Below, piece by piece: positions 36,301 to 42,661 of a DNA stretch of 44,419 nucleotides. A program made the position numbers and the translations under genes. The DNA is taken from NCBI RefSeq assembly GCF_000964425.1, contig NZ_BANF01000024.1, positions 1 through 44,419 of the forward strand, in the 5' to 3' direction. This DNA is from Komagataeibacter intermedius TF2 (GTDB taxonomy: Bacteria; Pseudomonadota; Alphaproteobacteria; Acetobacterales; Acetobacteraceae). How positions within the stretch are numbered: position 1 is the stretch's first letter; each line of letters starts with the position of its first letter. The notes beneath the pieces were generated by a model that had not been told where the DNA came from, searched no databases, and saw only the letters and a list, made by a program, of their open reading frames with translations.

Positions 36301-36890
36301 CTGTCCTTTGCCGCGTTAAAGGCATCCAGCGCCCTGTAGAACGCACGTTCCGCCGACCGGCGGGGCGCGAACAGGGCATTGCGCCGCGCGTCGATTTCCT
36401 CCAGCCGTTCCACCAGCGCGCGCAGGCCGCCGCCTGCCTCCACGATCAGGCGGCCAATATCCCCGTTTGCCTTCAGCAGTTCCGTTCCGCCCGAACGCAG
36501 GGTTTCGTCATTCAGCCCGAACAGCGCGGCAAAGCGTTCGCGCGTCATGGCCCCCAGCGGGTGCGACAGCATGCTGTCGGCCACAGCCTTGCCATTGGGG
36601 GCCAGCAGGGTATTCCGGCGGCCCTTGCGGCGGCTCAGGTCCAGGGCCTGCCCATCATCCAGTCGCAGGCGGGCGTCCAGCCGGATCTGGTCGTTGCCAA
36701 ACACCGCCCCCGCAGGCGACAGGTTCGGGACGCCAAACAGGAAATCCGACAGCGCGGACAGGCAGGTGCTCTTGCCTGCCTCGTTGGGACCATGGATGAC
36801 ATGCAGCCCGTGGCCATCGCCAAAATTCAGGTCAAGGTCGGCAATGGCGCCGTATTTGACAATGCGGAATTCACTGATTCGCATTGTCAT
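33372..36890 (-). CDS. YhaN-like AAA ATPase (SbcC/Rad50-type)
   Basis: The protein has 1,172 residues from ATG 36890 (GGAAGG upstream); an earlier in-frame start at 36950 would add a leader inside the upstream gene. The N-terminal ABC-type half carries MRISEFRIVKYGAI and Walker A GPNEAGKST (34-42). The long middle (about 190-1040) is helical and rich in Gln, Arg, Ala and Leu, as expected for Rad50-type coiled coils. The C-terminal half has SAGTRDQLFLAFRLA (signature-like) and LPFIADDLLVQFDD (about 1100), then TTQVLLFTHH. It is partner of the adjacent Mre11/SbcD-like nuclease: the two genes overlap by 20 bases. The likely role is DNA end processing or repair. Confidence 0.88.
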   Translation of the reverse strand: MTMRISEFRIVKYGAIADLDLNFGDGHGLHVIHGPNEAGKSTCLSALSDFLFGVPNLSPAGAVFGNDQIRLDARLRLDDGQALDLSRRKGRRNTLLAPNGKAVADSMLSHPLGAMTRERFAALFGLNDETLRSGGTELLKANGDIGRLIVEAGGGLRALVERLEEIDARRNALFAPRRSAERAFYRALDAFNAAKDSLKDASLGHDAYTEHCRLRDEARQSKTDISREQDDLRRLQARHERLEKAAPLLGEINRLQAELSALADLAALPVGMGATITTTLETYDHARAHHDAMVAQAAQLRQQTTPSPAQVSLQDLRDPVMQAIRLGHDVRQHRALKPAQDEKWRSINDSLASLRRRLGKGADADLRQFMPDRAVLDSIRVLVDTQARWRIQHDNLEQQMRQTDLAIAQKQHRMASLHAAGQHVALHEETAPFAALPMDMKRLAMRAAAVEQRQASLAAQAQALGGDTVDHLRHQPCPDPDSVRAAMDRQHKLRIEHDRLAGTLAVERERLTSLQSELARLEQAGSTLTPDMVANARARRDALWQDIRATYLHPDPDTPASTRLSHAVALDAAMEQVDTLSTQLMAQADRIARIEGLRHDISHCMDRITFHDHGRAEVENRMTCQWQEFMAPFPALHARAATPEALLAFVQQRTQLLADAQQVAAEQAALVEERIRPDAMRDRLHRLARRLGIDPAPDLSACVEAVSTAARMHISGHEEYSRLQRERDDLLPLQQQLRQQAAALTTAQQEWQQNWAAAMQAIGLGPDALPDVAHDLATEWAAAPAQIERLDELRDARAQAHAAGHALTQAVDAIRPRLPLALPQDSVAAAGELEQHWQAAEKARHQREALLPALATASQGVTDSEASLLHARTTIEALLTRTSADSVDALRALAARLDQRDRLIGEHAQVRDTLSRMTDGQSPAEVEHALDGRDVPELKAEAARIHDRLAELQRLRDNAVRAEQHEDMALRAFEHNTDATQAAARREAAITSLHRIVEEYAELSLARKLIADAIARVRTAEQDPLVTRAGQFLSLATLGAFSGIRTELDPDGEPVVQGVRHDGSTVPVAAMSAGTRDQLFLAFRLASVETYCKSAESLPFIADDLLVQFDDARSLSTLRVLADFARTTQVLLFTHHDSIRDMTRTLRAEMCDRDVAVNLLELPRSPVAVTGN

Positions 36891-38130
36891 GCCCTTCCGG
36901 ATTGTCCACCAGCGACAGGGCGAGGTCGATTGCCCGGCCCGGCACGTCATTCAGGATCGTTTCGCGCATTTCTTCCGTGCGGGCATGGGCGGGCATGCGG
37001 TCCATGATCGCGGTCAGGATATCGGACAGTTCCGCCCGCAGCACATCCGGCGTTGCGGCCTGCTGTATGTCGGCGGCGATCCGGCCGCCGGTGGACGGGT
37101 CCAGCACGGCAGGGCGGGGTGGCGGGCGGGTATGGATTTTCAGGCGTTCGAGCCATATCTCATCGGACAGGCTGGCCAGTATGGTCTCGATTTCCAGTTG
37201 CGCGTCATGCGTGCCGCGGATCAGGTGGGCATGCAGCGCCGTTGCCCCCACCAGTTCCAGCCGCAGGGCAATGGGCCGCCCCTGCGCCTGCGCCACAAGG
37301 GATCGCCCGGCATCGCGGATACGGTCGGTCATGTCGGCGGGGGTCGTGGCGTCTGTCAGGTCCACCATTTCGCTGGCCCAGCGCACGGCGTCCAGCACCT
37401 GATGGTCTACCGACAGGACCCGCTCGCCACGCACCGTGACCAGTGACGCCCCTTTTGGTCCGGCTTCGCGCGCATGGCGTCCCTGCAGGTTGCCCGCGTA
37501 CACCACGTACGGGTTTTCATGCAGGATTTCCCGGTTATGGACATGCCCCAGCGCCCAGTACTGGTAGCCATGGTTGACCAGCTGTTCCACGGTGCAGGGG
37601 GCATAGGTTTCATGCCCCTCCCGCCCCTGACAGGCGGTATGCAGGATGCCGATGTTGAACAGGCCCGGTACGGGGACAGGATATTTCCGTGCGATATTGT
37701 CCGTAACGTCCCGGCGGCCAAAGCTGCGGCCATGCACGGCAACGCCCAGATCTTCCATGATGCAGGTTTCGGCCCTGCTGGAGGCGAACAGGTGTACGTT
37801 GTCCGTTATGTGCAGGTGGCGGGCAAAGCGGTTTTCGGCATCATGATTGCCAAGGATCATGAAAACGCGGATGCCCGCCTGCTGCAGCCGCGCCATGCCG
37901 TTGATGAAGAACAGCCCGCACTGCGTATCGCGCAGGTCACCGTCAAATACATCGCCCGCCAGCACGACAAAGCGGCATTCGGTCTGGATGGCCAGATCGA
38001 CCATGTCGCTGAAGGCGCGGCGTGAGGCATCGGCGATCAGGCGGGCGTACTCCCCCGATTTCTGCGTCAGCCCCAGCAGCGGGCTGTCCAGATGGAGGTC
38101 GGCGGCATGAAGGAAGCGGAATTCGTCCAT
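36871..38130 (-). CDS. YhaO/SbcD-like DNA repair metallophosphatase
   Basis: The protein has 419 residues from ATG 38130 (MDEFRFLHAADLHLDSP); ATG 38148 or the open frame to 38202 are alternatives without better ribosome-binding sites. The calcineurin-like nuclease motifs run in order: ADLHLDS (10-16), LAGDVFDGD, LGNHDAE, HTACQG and GHVHNR. A C-terminal half of about 180 residues with no catalytic motif follows. With the overlapping downstream ATPase it forms an SbcCD/Mre11-Rad50-like complex acting on DNA ends. It follows gabD after about 70 bases on the same strand; functional linkage to gabD is not evident. Confidence 0.87.
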   Translation of the reverse strand: MDEFRFLHAADLHLDSPLLGLTQKSGEYARLIADASRRAFSDMVDLAIQTECRFVVLAGDVFDGDLRDTQCGLFFINGMARLQQAGIRVFMILGNHDAENRFARHLHITDNVHLFASSRAETCIMEDLGVAVHGRSFGRRDVTDNIARKYPVPVPGLFNIGILHTACQGREGHETYAPCTVEQLVNHGYQYWALGHVHNREILHENPYVVYAGNLQGRHAREAGPKGASLVTVRGERVLSVDHQVLDAVRWASEMVDLTDATTPADMTDRIRDAGRSLVAQAQGRPIALRLELVGATALHAHLIRGTHDAQLEIETILASLSDEIWLERLKIHTRPPPRPAVLDPSTGGRIAADIQQAATPDVLRAELSDILTAIMDRMPAHARTEEMRETILNDVPGRAIDLALSLVDNPEGHDNANQ

Positions 38131-38198
38131 GTCGCCATCGTAGTCCATTGAAAGCGGATGTAAATGCGCCCCGGCGCGTGGAACGGGGCGGCTGCCGG

Positions 38199-39668
38199 TC
38201 ATGCCGTATGGTCGGTGATGTCCGTGCAGATATACTTCATTTCCATGTATTCATCCATGCCATAGCGTGATCCCTCGCGGCCCATGCCGGACTGCTTGAT
38301 GCCGCCAAAGGGGGCGACCTCGTTGGAAATCAGGCCGGTGTTATGGCCGACCATGCCGTATTCCAGTGCTTCGGCCACGCGATGGGCGCGGGCATGGTCG
38401 CGGGTGAAGAAATAGGCGGCAAGGCCGTATTCCGTGTCATTGGCCATGGCGATGGCCTCGGCTTCCGTATGGAAGCGGAACAGCGGGGCCACGGGGCCGA
38501 ACGTTTCCTCCCGCGCGATGCGCATGGCGGGTGTTGCGTCACGCAGGACGGTGGGCCGGTAGAACAGGTCGCCCGCATCGTCGCGCGCGCCGCCGCACAG
38601 CACGGTCGCGCCATGTGCCAGCGCGTCGCGCACGTGTTCCTCCACCTTGTCGCGCGCCTTTGTGCTGATCAGCGGCCCAATGGCGGAACTGGGGTCGCTG
38701 CCCGGCCCCACCGGCAGCTTGTTCACCACGCGGGCAAAGCGGGTGGCGAATTCGTCATAGATCCCGTCCTGCACCAGGAAGCGGTTGGCGCAGACGCAGG
38801 TCTGTCCGGCATTGCGGTATTTGGCGGCGACCGCGCTTTTGATCGCCTGTTCGATATGGGCATCGTCAAATACGATGAAGGGGGCATTGCCGCCCAGTTC
38901 CAGCGAAAGGCGCTTGAGCGTGGGGGCCGACTGCGCCATGAGGATGCGCCCCACCTGCGTGGACCCCGTAAAGGACAGCTTGCGGATGGCGGGGCTGGCG
39001 CACAGCGCCCTGCCCAGTGTCACGCCATCCCCCGGCAGGACCTGCAAAAGGCCCGCAGGCACGCCCGCCTGCCGGGCAAGTTCCGCCAGCGCAAGTGCCG
39101 TAAGCGGTGTGTCCTCCGACGGCTTGACGATCATGGCGCAGCCCGCGGCCAGCGCGGGTCCGGCCTTGCGGGTGATCATGGCGGCGGGGAAATTCCACGG
39201 CGTGATCGCCGCGCACACGCCCACGGGCTGGCGGATGACGCTCAGCCGCGTGGCCGGGTTGGTGGGGGGAATGATGTCGCCATAAGTGCGCATGGCCTCG
39301 GCCGCGAACCACAGCAGGAAGCTTGCAGCATACCGGATTTCGCCCGCGGCTTCGGCACGGGGCTTGCCCTGTTCGGTAATGATCATGGTGGCGAGGTCGT
39401 CAACATTGTCCATGATCAGTTCATGCCAGCGCGTCAGGATGACCTGTCGCTGCGCGCCGGTGCGGTTGCGCCATTCCGCCTGCGCCGCGAGGGCGGCCGT
39501 AATGGCGTGGGTCACGTCCTGCGGCCCGCATTCGGCTACGTCCGCCACCAGCAGGCCGGTCGCCGGATCATGCACGGCGCGGCGCGCGCCATCCGCCGCA
39601 GGGCACCATGTGCCGTTAATGAACGCATCCTTGCGGAACAGGGATGTGTTGGAAAGATGTACGGGCAT
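38199..39668 (-). CDS. gabD: Succinate-semialdehyde dehydrogenase (NAD(P)+)
   Basis: The protein has 489 residues from ATG 39668 (GGAGACC upstream); the open frame extends to 39755 without signals. It is an aldehyde dehydrogenase family enzyme oxidising succinate semialdehyde to succinate. PWNFPAAMITRK (cofactor site), FTGSTQVGR, the general-base Glu in LELGGNAPF and the catalytic Cys (about 291) in NAGQTCVCANR are present. The segment GQTCVC with a second Cys and the C-terminal GIKQSGMGREGSRYGMDEYMEMKY match GabD closely. The substrate is assigned by family resemblance; no gabT or GABA permease is adjacent. Confidence 0.9.
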   Translation of the reverse strand: MPVHLSNTSLFRKDAFINGTWCPAADGARRAVHDPATGLLVADVAECGPQDVTHAITAALAAQAEWRNRTGAQRQVILTRWHELIMDNVDDLATMIITEQGKPRAEAAGEIRYAASFLLWFAAEAMRTYGDIIPPTNPATRLSVIRQPVGVCAAITPWNFPAAMITRKAGPALAAGCAMIVKPSEDTPLTALALAELARQAGVPAGLLQVLPGDGVTLGRALCASPAIRKLSFTGSTQVGRILMAQSAPTLKRLSLELGGNAPFIVFDDAHIEQAIKSAVAAKYRNAGQTCVCANRFLVQDGIYDEFATRFARVVNKLPVGPGSDPSSAIGPLISTKARDKVEEHVRDALAHGATVLCGGARDDAGDLFYRPTVLRDATPAMRIAREETFGPVAPLFRFHTEAEAIAMANDTEYGLAAYFFTRDHARAHRVAEALEYGMVGHNTGLISNEVAPFGGIKQSGMGREGSRYGMDEYMEMKYICTDITDHTA

Positions 39669-40114
39669 GTACGGTCTCCGGTACTGGGGCGAATGGCCGG
39701 GACGGGTTCGGGATTTTGCCGGAACCTGCCCGGAGAATAGTCTTCCCTTCATCAATGATCACATCGGATGCCGTCAATGGCACAAGGATGCGAATATCTG
39801 GCCCCTGTATCCCACGCGGGGCAGTCGGGTCAGCCCTGTCCAGCCGGTTCCATGCGCATAACGTCACGGCAGCATTCATGTGTACGCCCGGCCCGCCACA
39901 TTTTCCCCACCATTTTTTCGCGAGCGATCATGCCCTCGGGCCGGCATGGCACCGGGCATGCCTGCCTTGACGGCCCTGCAGGCGGGCTGCCGTTCGGTCA
40001 GGCCGGAGCTGCCGTGCGCGCCGCGATCGCGCATATGGGGTGCGGGACGGGGTCTCTGGCGAATGGCGGGATTGTCCGGTAATATGTGACGTTTCTTGTC
40101 AGGACGGATGTGGC
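39669..40114. other. Intergenic region between gabD and a LysR gene
   Basis: About 446 bases lie between the divergent gabD and LysR starts. No reading in it has a convincing start or composition. A small dyad TGAC-7-GTCA (40087-40101) lies just before the LysR start and could be part of its operator. Promoters for both genes must be here. Confidence 0.4.
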
Positions 40115-41017
40115 GTGTTTCTGCGGCAGTTGACCTATCTGATAGCCCTTGACCGCTATCAGCATTTCTCGCGGGCGGCGGAAAGCTGCGGCGTATCCCA
40201 GCCCGCGCTTTCGGCGGCGATACGCCAGCTTGAAGCTGAACTGGGAATTACCATCATCCGTCGGACCCGGCGTTTCAATGGCCTGACGGACGAAGGGCGG
40301 CGGGTGCTGGCATGGGCGCGCCAGACGCTGGCCGCGCTGGACGGATTGCGGCAGGAAGCGGCCTTTGCGCAGGCCGTGGCCGGGGGCACGCTGTCCATTG
40401 GGGTCATACCGTCGGGGATGCAGGGCATTCCGCTGCTGCTGGAAAGTTTCCGGACCGCCATCCCGGGGCTGCATCTGCAGGTGCGTATCGGTTCATGTGC
40501 TGATACCATTCACCGTCTGCGCCAGCAGCAGCTTGACCTCGGGCTGGTCTATCTGGACCAGATCCCTGCGGATGCGCCTTTTGATATGCTTCCCCTGTTT
40601 ACCGAACAGCATGTGCTGGCGGCGGCGGAACCCCTGGTCCTGCCGACGGGACGGCGCGACTGGGCGACACTGGCCGACCTGCCCCTGTGCCTGTTCAGTC
40701 CGGAAATGCGTACGCGCCAGATCGTGGATGCCGCGTTCCGGGGGGCAGGGGTCAGCCCGATCGTGGTGCTGGAAACCAATTCACCCGAAGTGCTGTATGG
40801 TGAACTGCTGGCGGGGCGACTGGCCAGCATATTGCCGGTTGCGGCGCTGCCGACCCATATCGGCCATAGCCGCCTGCAGATTCGTCCCCTCGGTCCATGT
40901 GGTGCGCCAGAAGTGGGGCTGGTGCGCCTGACGCAGTCCCTGCCAACGGCGCTGATGACGCGGGTATGGGAAATTGCCAGCCAGATGGACATGCGCGACA
41001 TCTTCGCGGTCAACTGA
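40115..41017 (+). CDS. LysR-family transcriptional regulator
   Basis: The protein has 300 residues if the GTG at 40115 (VFLRQLTYLIALDRY) is the start; GGATG lies upstream, and longer readings would begin in non-conserved sequence. Residues 1-60 form the HTH (HFSRAAESCGVSQPALSAAIRQLE). The effector domain begins around residue 90 (GGTLSIGVIPSG) and contains a Cys-containing FSPEM block. The HTH and dimer helix resemble CynR/OxyR-type members and regulators beside formate dehydrogenase genes; no such target is adjacent. gabD is the divergent neighbour and a possible target. Confidence 0.87.
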   Translation: MFLRQLTYLIALDRYQHFSRAAESCGVSQPALSAAIRQLEAELGITIIRRTRRFNGLTDEGRRVLAWARQTLAALDGLRQEAAFAQAVAGGTLSIGVIPSGMQGIPLLLESFRTAIPGLHLQVRIGSCADTIHRLRQQQLDLGLVYLDQIPADAPFDMLPLFTEQHVLAAAEPLVLPTGRRDWATLADLPLCLFSPEMRTRQIVDAAFRGAGVSPIVVLETNSPEVLYGELLAGRLASILPVAALPTHIGHSRLQIRPLGPCGAPEVGLVRLTQSLPTALMTRVWEIASQMDMRDIFAVN

Positions 41018-41083
41018 AAGGTCTGCCCACCAGTGTCCTGATGACCTGCGGGATGGCGTATGGTCGGTGTGTGCAACCGCCTG

Positions 41084-41443
41084 TCATGGCGCGGCGGGGG
41101 AGTGCGTGTTCCGCAATGCCTGCTGTTCGGCGCGCCGGAAGGCCGTCCAGTCCTGTCGTGCGGGGCTGCCGGGCATGGGGGCGGCAGGTTGCGTCGCGTT
41201 CAGGTCAGCGGGACCGGGGACCTGTTCGCGGTAGGGTGATGACGGAACGGATGTGCCGGAGGCATGCAGCGGGGCGAAATGCGCCAGCGGAGGGGCTGCT
41301 GGCATGGACAGGACCGATGGGGCCATGGGCGCATGCGGCAGGGCCACGCTGCCATTCCAGCCGCCGGGGACCGCACCGGGCATCTGCGCCATGGCATGGT
41401 GCAGTGGCAGGCAGGCCAGTGACAGTATGAGAAACCGGAACAT
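41084..41443 (-). CDS. Small exported Pro/Ala-rich protein, 119 aa
   Basis: From ATG 41443 it encodes a signal peptide (MFRFLILSLACLPLHHAMAQ, cleavage near AMAQ) followed by a low-complexity tail rich in Pro, Ala, Ser and Met, with no Cys in the mature part. The C-terminal segment RQDWTAFRRAEQQALRNTHS may be helical. No strong ribosome-binding site is seen. It lies downstream of the cold-shock gene, separated by its terminator. Unrecognised; real by signal peptide and coding bias rather than homology. Confidence 0.5.
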   Translation of the reverse strand: MFRFLILSLACLPLHHAMAQMPGAVPGGWNGSVALPHAPMAPSVLSMPAAPPLAHFAPLHASGTSVPSSPYREQVPGPADLNATQPAAPMPGSPARQDWTAFRRAEQQALRNTHSPAAP

Positions 41444-41477
41444 GCTGTCTGGCTGTAAAAGAGAGTAGAAATAAAAA

Positions 41478-41501
41478 CGGCAGGAACCGGAGTTCCTGCC
41501 G
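41478..41501 (-). terminator. Rho-independent terminator of the cold-shock gene
   Basis: CGGCAGGAAC (41478-41487) and GTTCCTGCCG (41492-41501) form a perfect 10-bp stem with a 4-nt loop, followed on the minus strand by TTTTTATTT. It begins seven bases after the stop codon. Confidence 0.88.
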
Positions 41502-41507
41502 AGATTA

Positions 41508-41714
41508 TCAGCCAATCTTCAGATTGACTGCAGAAGACTTGCCGTTGCGGCCCCGTTCGAGGTCGTAGGTCACAGCCTGTCCCTCGTTCAGTGTCTGCTG
41601 GCCAGCCTGCTCGACTGCAGAGATGTGAACGAAAGCGTCAGCGCTTCCATCATCAGGCTGGATAAATCCAAAGCCCTTCTGGGCGTTGAACCATTTAACT
41701 GTTCCTGCGGCCAT
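41508..41714 (-). CDS. cspA: Cold-shock domain protein (CspA family)
   Basis: The protein has 68 residues from ATG 41714, with a very strong AAGGAGG ribosome-binding site; the open frame runs upstream to 41888 but the conserved start is here. The single OB-fold shows RNP1 KGFGFI and RNP2-like AFVHIS with the aromatic patch WFNAQKGFGF. CspA-type proteins bind RNA and single-stranded DNA and melt mRNA structure. The upstream gap 41715-41940 is AT-rich near its far end and likely contains the promoter and a leader, as in csp genes. The exact paralog (cspA/C/E) is not resolved. Confidence 0.95.
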   Translation of the reverse strand: MAAGTVKWFNAQKGFGFIQPDDGSADAFVHISAVEQAGQQTLNEGQAVTYDLERGRNGKSSAVNLKIG

Positions 41715-41890
41715 GTCTTGGCCTCCTTGCGTAACCGGCACCTCCACGCGAACATGCGCGGAATCGAGACTTTTCGTTATATCGGGGATGCCAGAAGGCC
41801 GCTTAGCGAGGCTGCATTTGAAATCTTGTCCGTAGCTGAAAAGTCCAGCCGTGGAACATCCTATACAGAGGATGCATGCAAATAGCACGG

Positions 41891-41919
41891 AAAATATTTT
41901 AAAAAGCGGAAATATTTCC
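41891..41919. promoter_or_regulatory. AT-rich palindromes in the csp promoter region
   Basis: AAAATATTTT (41891-41900) and GGAAATATTTCC (41908-41919) are perfect palindromes. They stand out from the GC-rich surroundings, between the hydroxylase stop (41941) and the csp gene. They may be part of its promoter. Confidence 0.35.
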
Positions 41920-41940
41920 TGTGGGCCGCCTGATAACCGG

Positions 41941-42630
41941 CTACAGCAGGCACCACTGGCGCATCATGTTGTGGTAAATATTGGTCAGCGACAGCACGGC
42001 GGGATCGGCGTCCCCCAGCCGTTCACGCAGGGATGTCACCTGCATGTCCAGGTCAAACATGATCTGCCTGCGGCTTTCCTCGGCAATCATCGACTGGGAC
42101 CAGAAAAAGGCCGCCAGCCTGCTGCCGCGCGTGACCGGCGTGACACTGTGCAGCACGGTGGTGGGATACAGCACCATGTCGCCTGCCGGCAGCTTTATGG
42201 CCTGTTCGTTGCCATTGGCATGCATGGTCAGTTCACCGCCGTCATATTCGTCGGGATCCGAAAAAAACAGCGTGGAGGACACATCCGTGCGGATGCGCGT
42301 ATGGATGTCGCCCGCCACGATGCCCCGGATGGCATTGTCCACATGCGCGCCAAAGTTCATGCCGTTTTCATAGCGGTTGAACAGCGGCGGGCTGACCCGG
42401 TAGGGCAGCACCGCGCTGTTGAACAGGGCGTTGCGGCCCAGCGCGCGCAGCACGACCTGCCCCAGTTCACGGCAGGCTTCCGAATCCCGGGGCAGCTGCA
42501 GGTTGTTCTTGGCCTTGGCTGACTGCAGGCCCGCCGTCTCGCGTCCGTCGGTCCACTGCGCGTTTTTCAGTGTTTCGCGACAGTGGGCCAGTTCATCGGC
42601 GCTCAGCAGGGCGGGAATGTGCAGCAGCAT
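41941..42630 (-). CDS. Fe(II)/2-oxoglutarate-dependent PKHD-type hydroxylase (PiuC/YbiX family)
   Basis: The protein has 229 residues (family about 225). The prolyl-4-hydroxylase-type jelly roll carries the iron ligands His96 and Asp98 (AHVDN) and His161 (LHSVTPV), and Arg171 (RGSRLAAF) for 2-oxoglutarate. The N-terminal LLSADELAHCRETL and PLFNRYENGMNFG blocks match the PiuC/YbiX group. AAGG precedes the ATG. It lies 31 bases downstream of the TonB-dependent receptor on the same strand, the same pairing as fiu-ybiX and piuA-piuC. Its substrate, probably linked to siderophore uptake, is unknown. Confidence 0.93.
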   Translation of the reverse strand: MLLHIPALLSADELAHCRETLKNAQWTDGRETAGLQSAKAKNNLQLPRDSEACRELGQVVLRALGRNALFNSAVLPYRVSPPLFNRYENGMNFGAHVDNAIRGIVAGDIHTRIRTDVSSTLFFSDPDEYDGGELTMHANGNEQAIKLPAGDMVLYPTTVLHSVTPVTRGSRLAAFFWSQSMIAEESRRQIMFDLDMQVTSLRERLGDADPAVLSLTNIYHNMMRQWCLL

Positions 42631-42661
42631 GGCGGAACCTTGGTGGTATGATGGATGTGGA

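Noticed and set aside
39669-40114. Plus-strand reading 39768-40082 upstream of the LysR gene
   Set aside because: Composition is random-like and no start signal is present; treated as intergenic.
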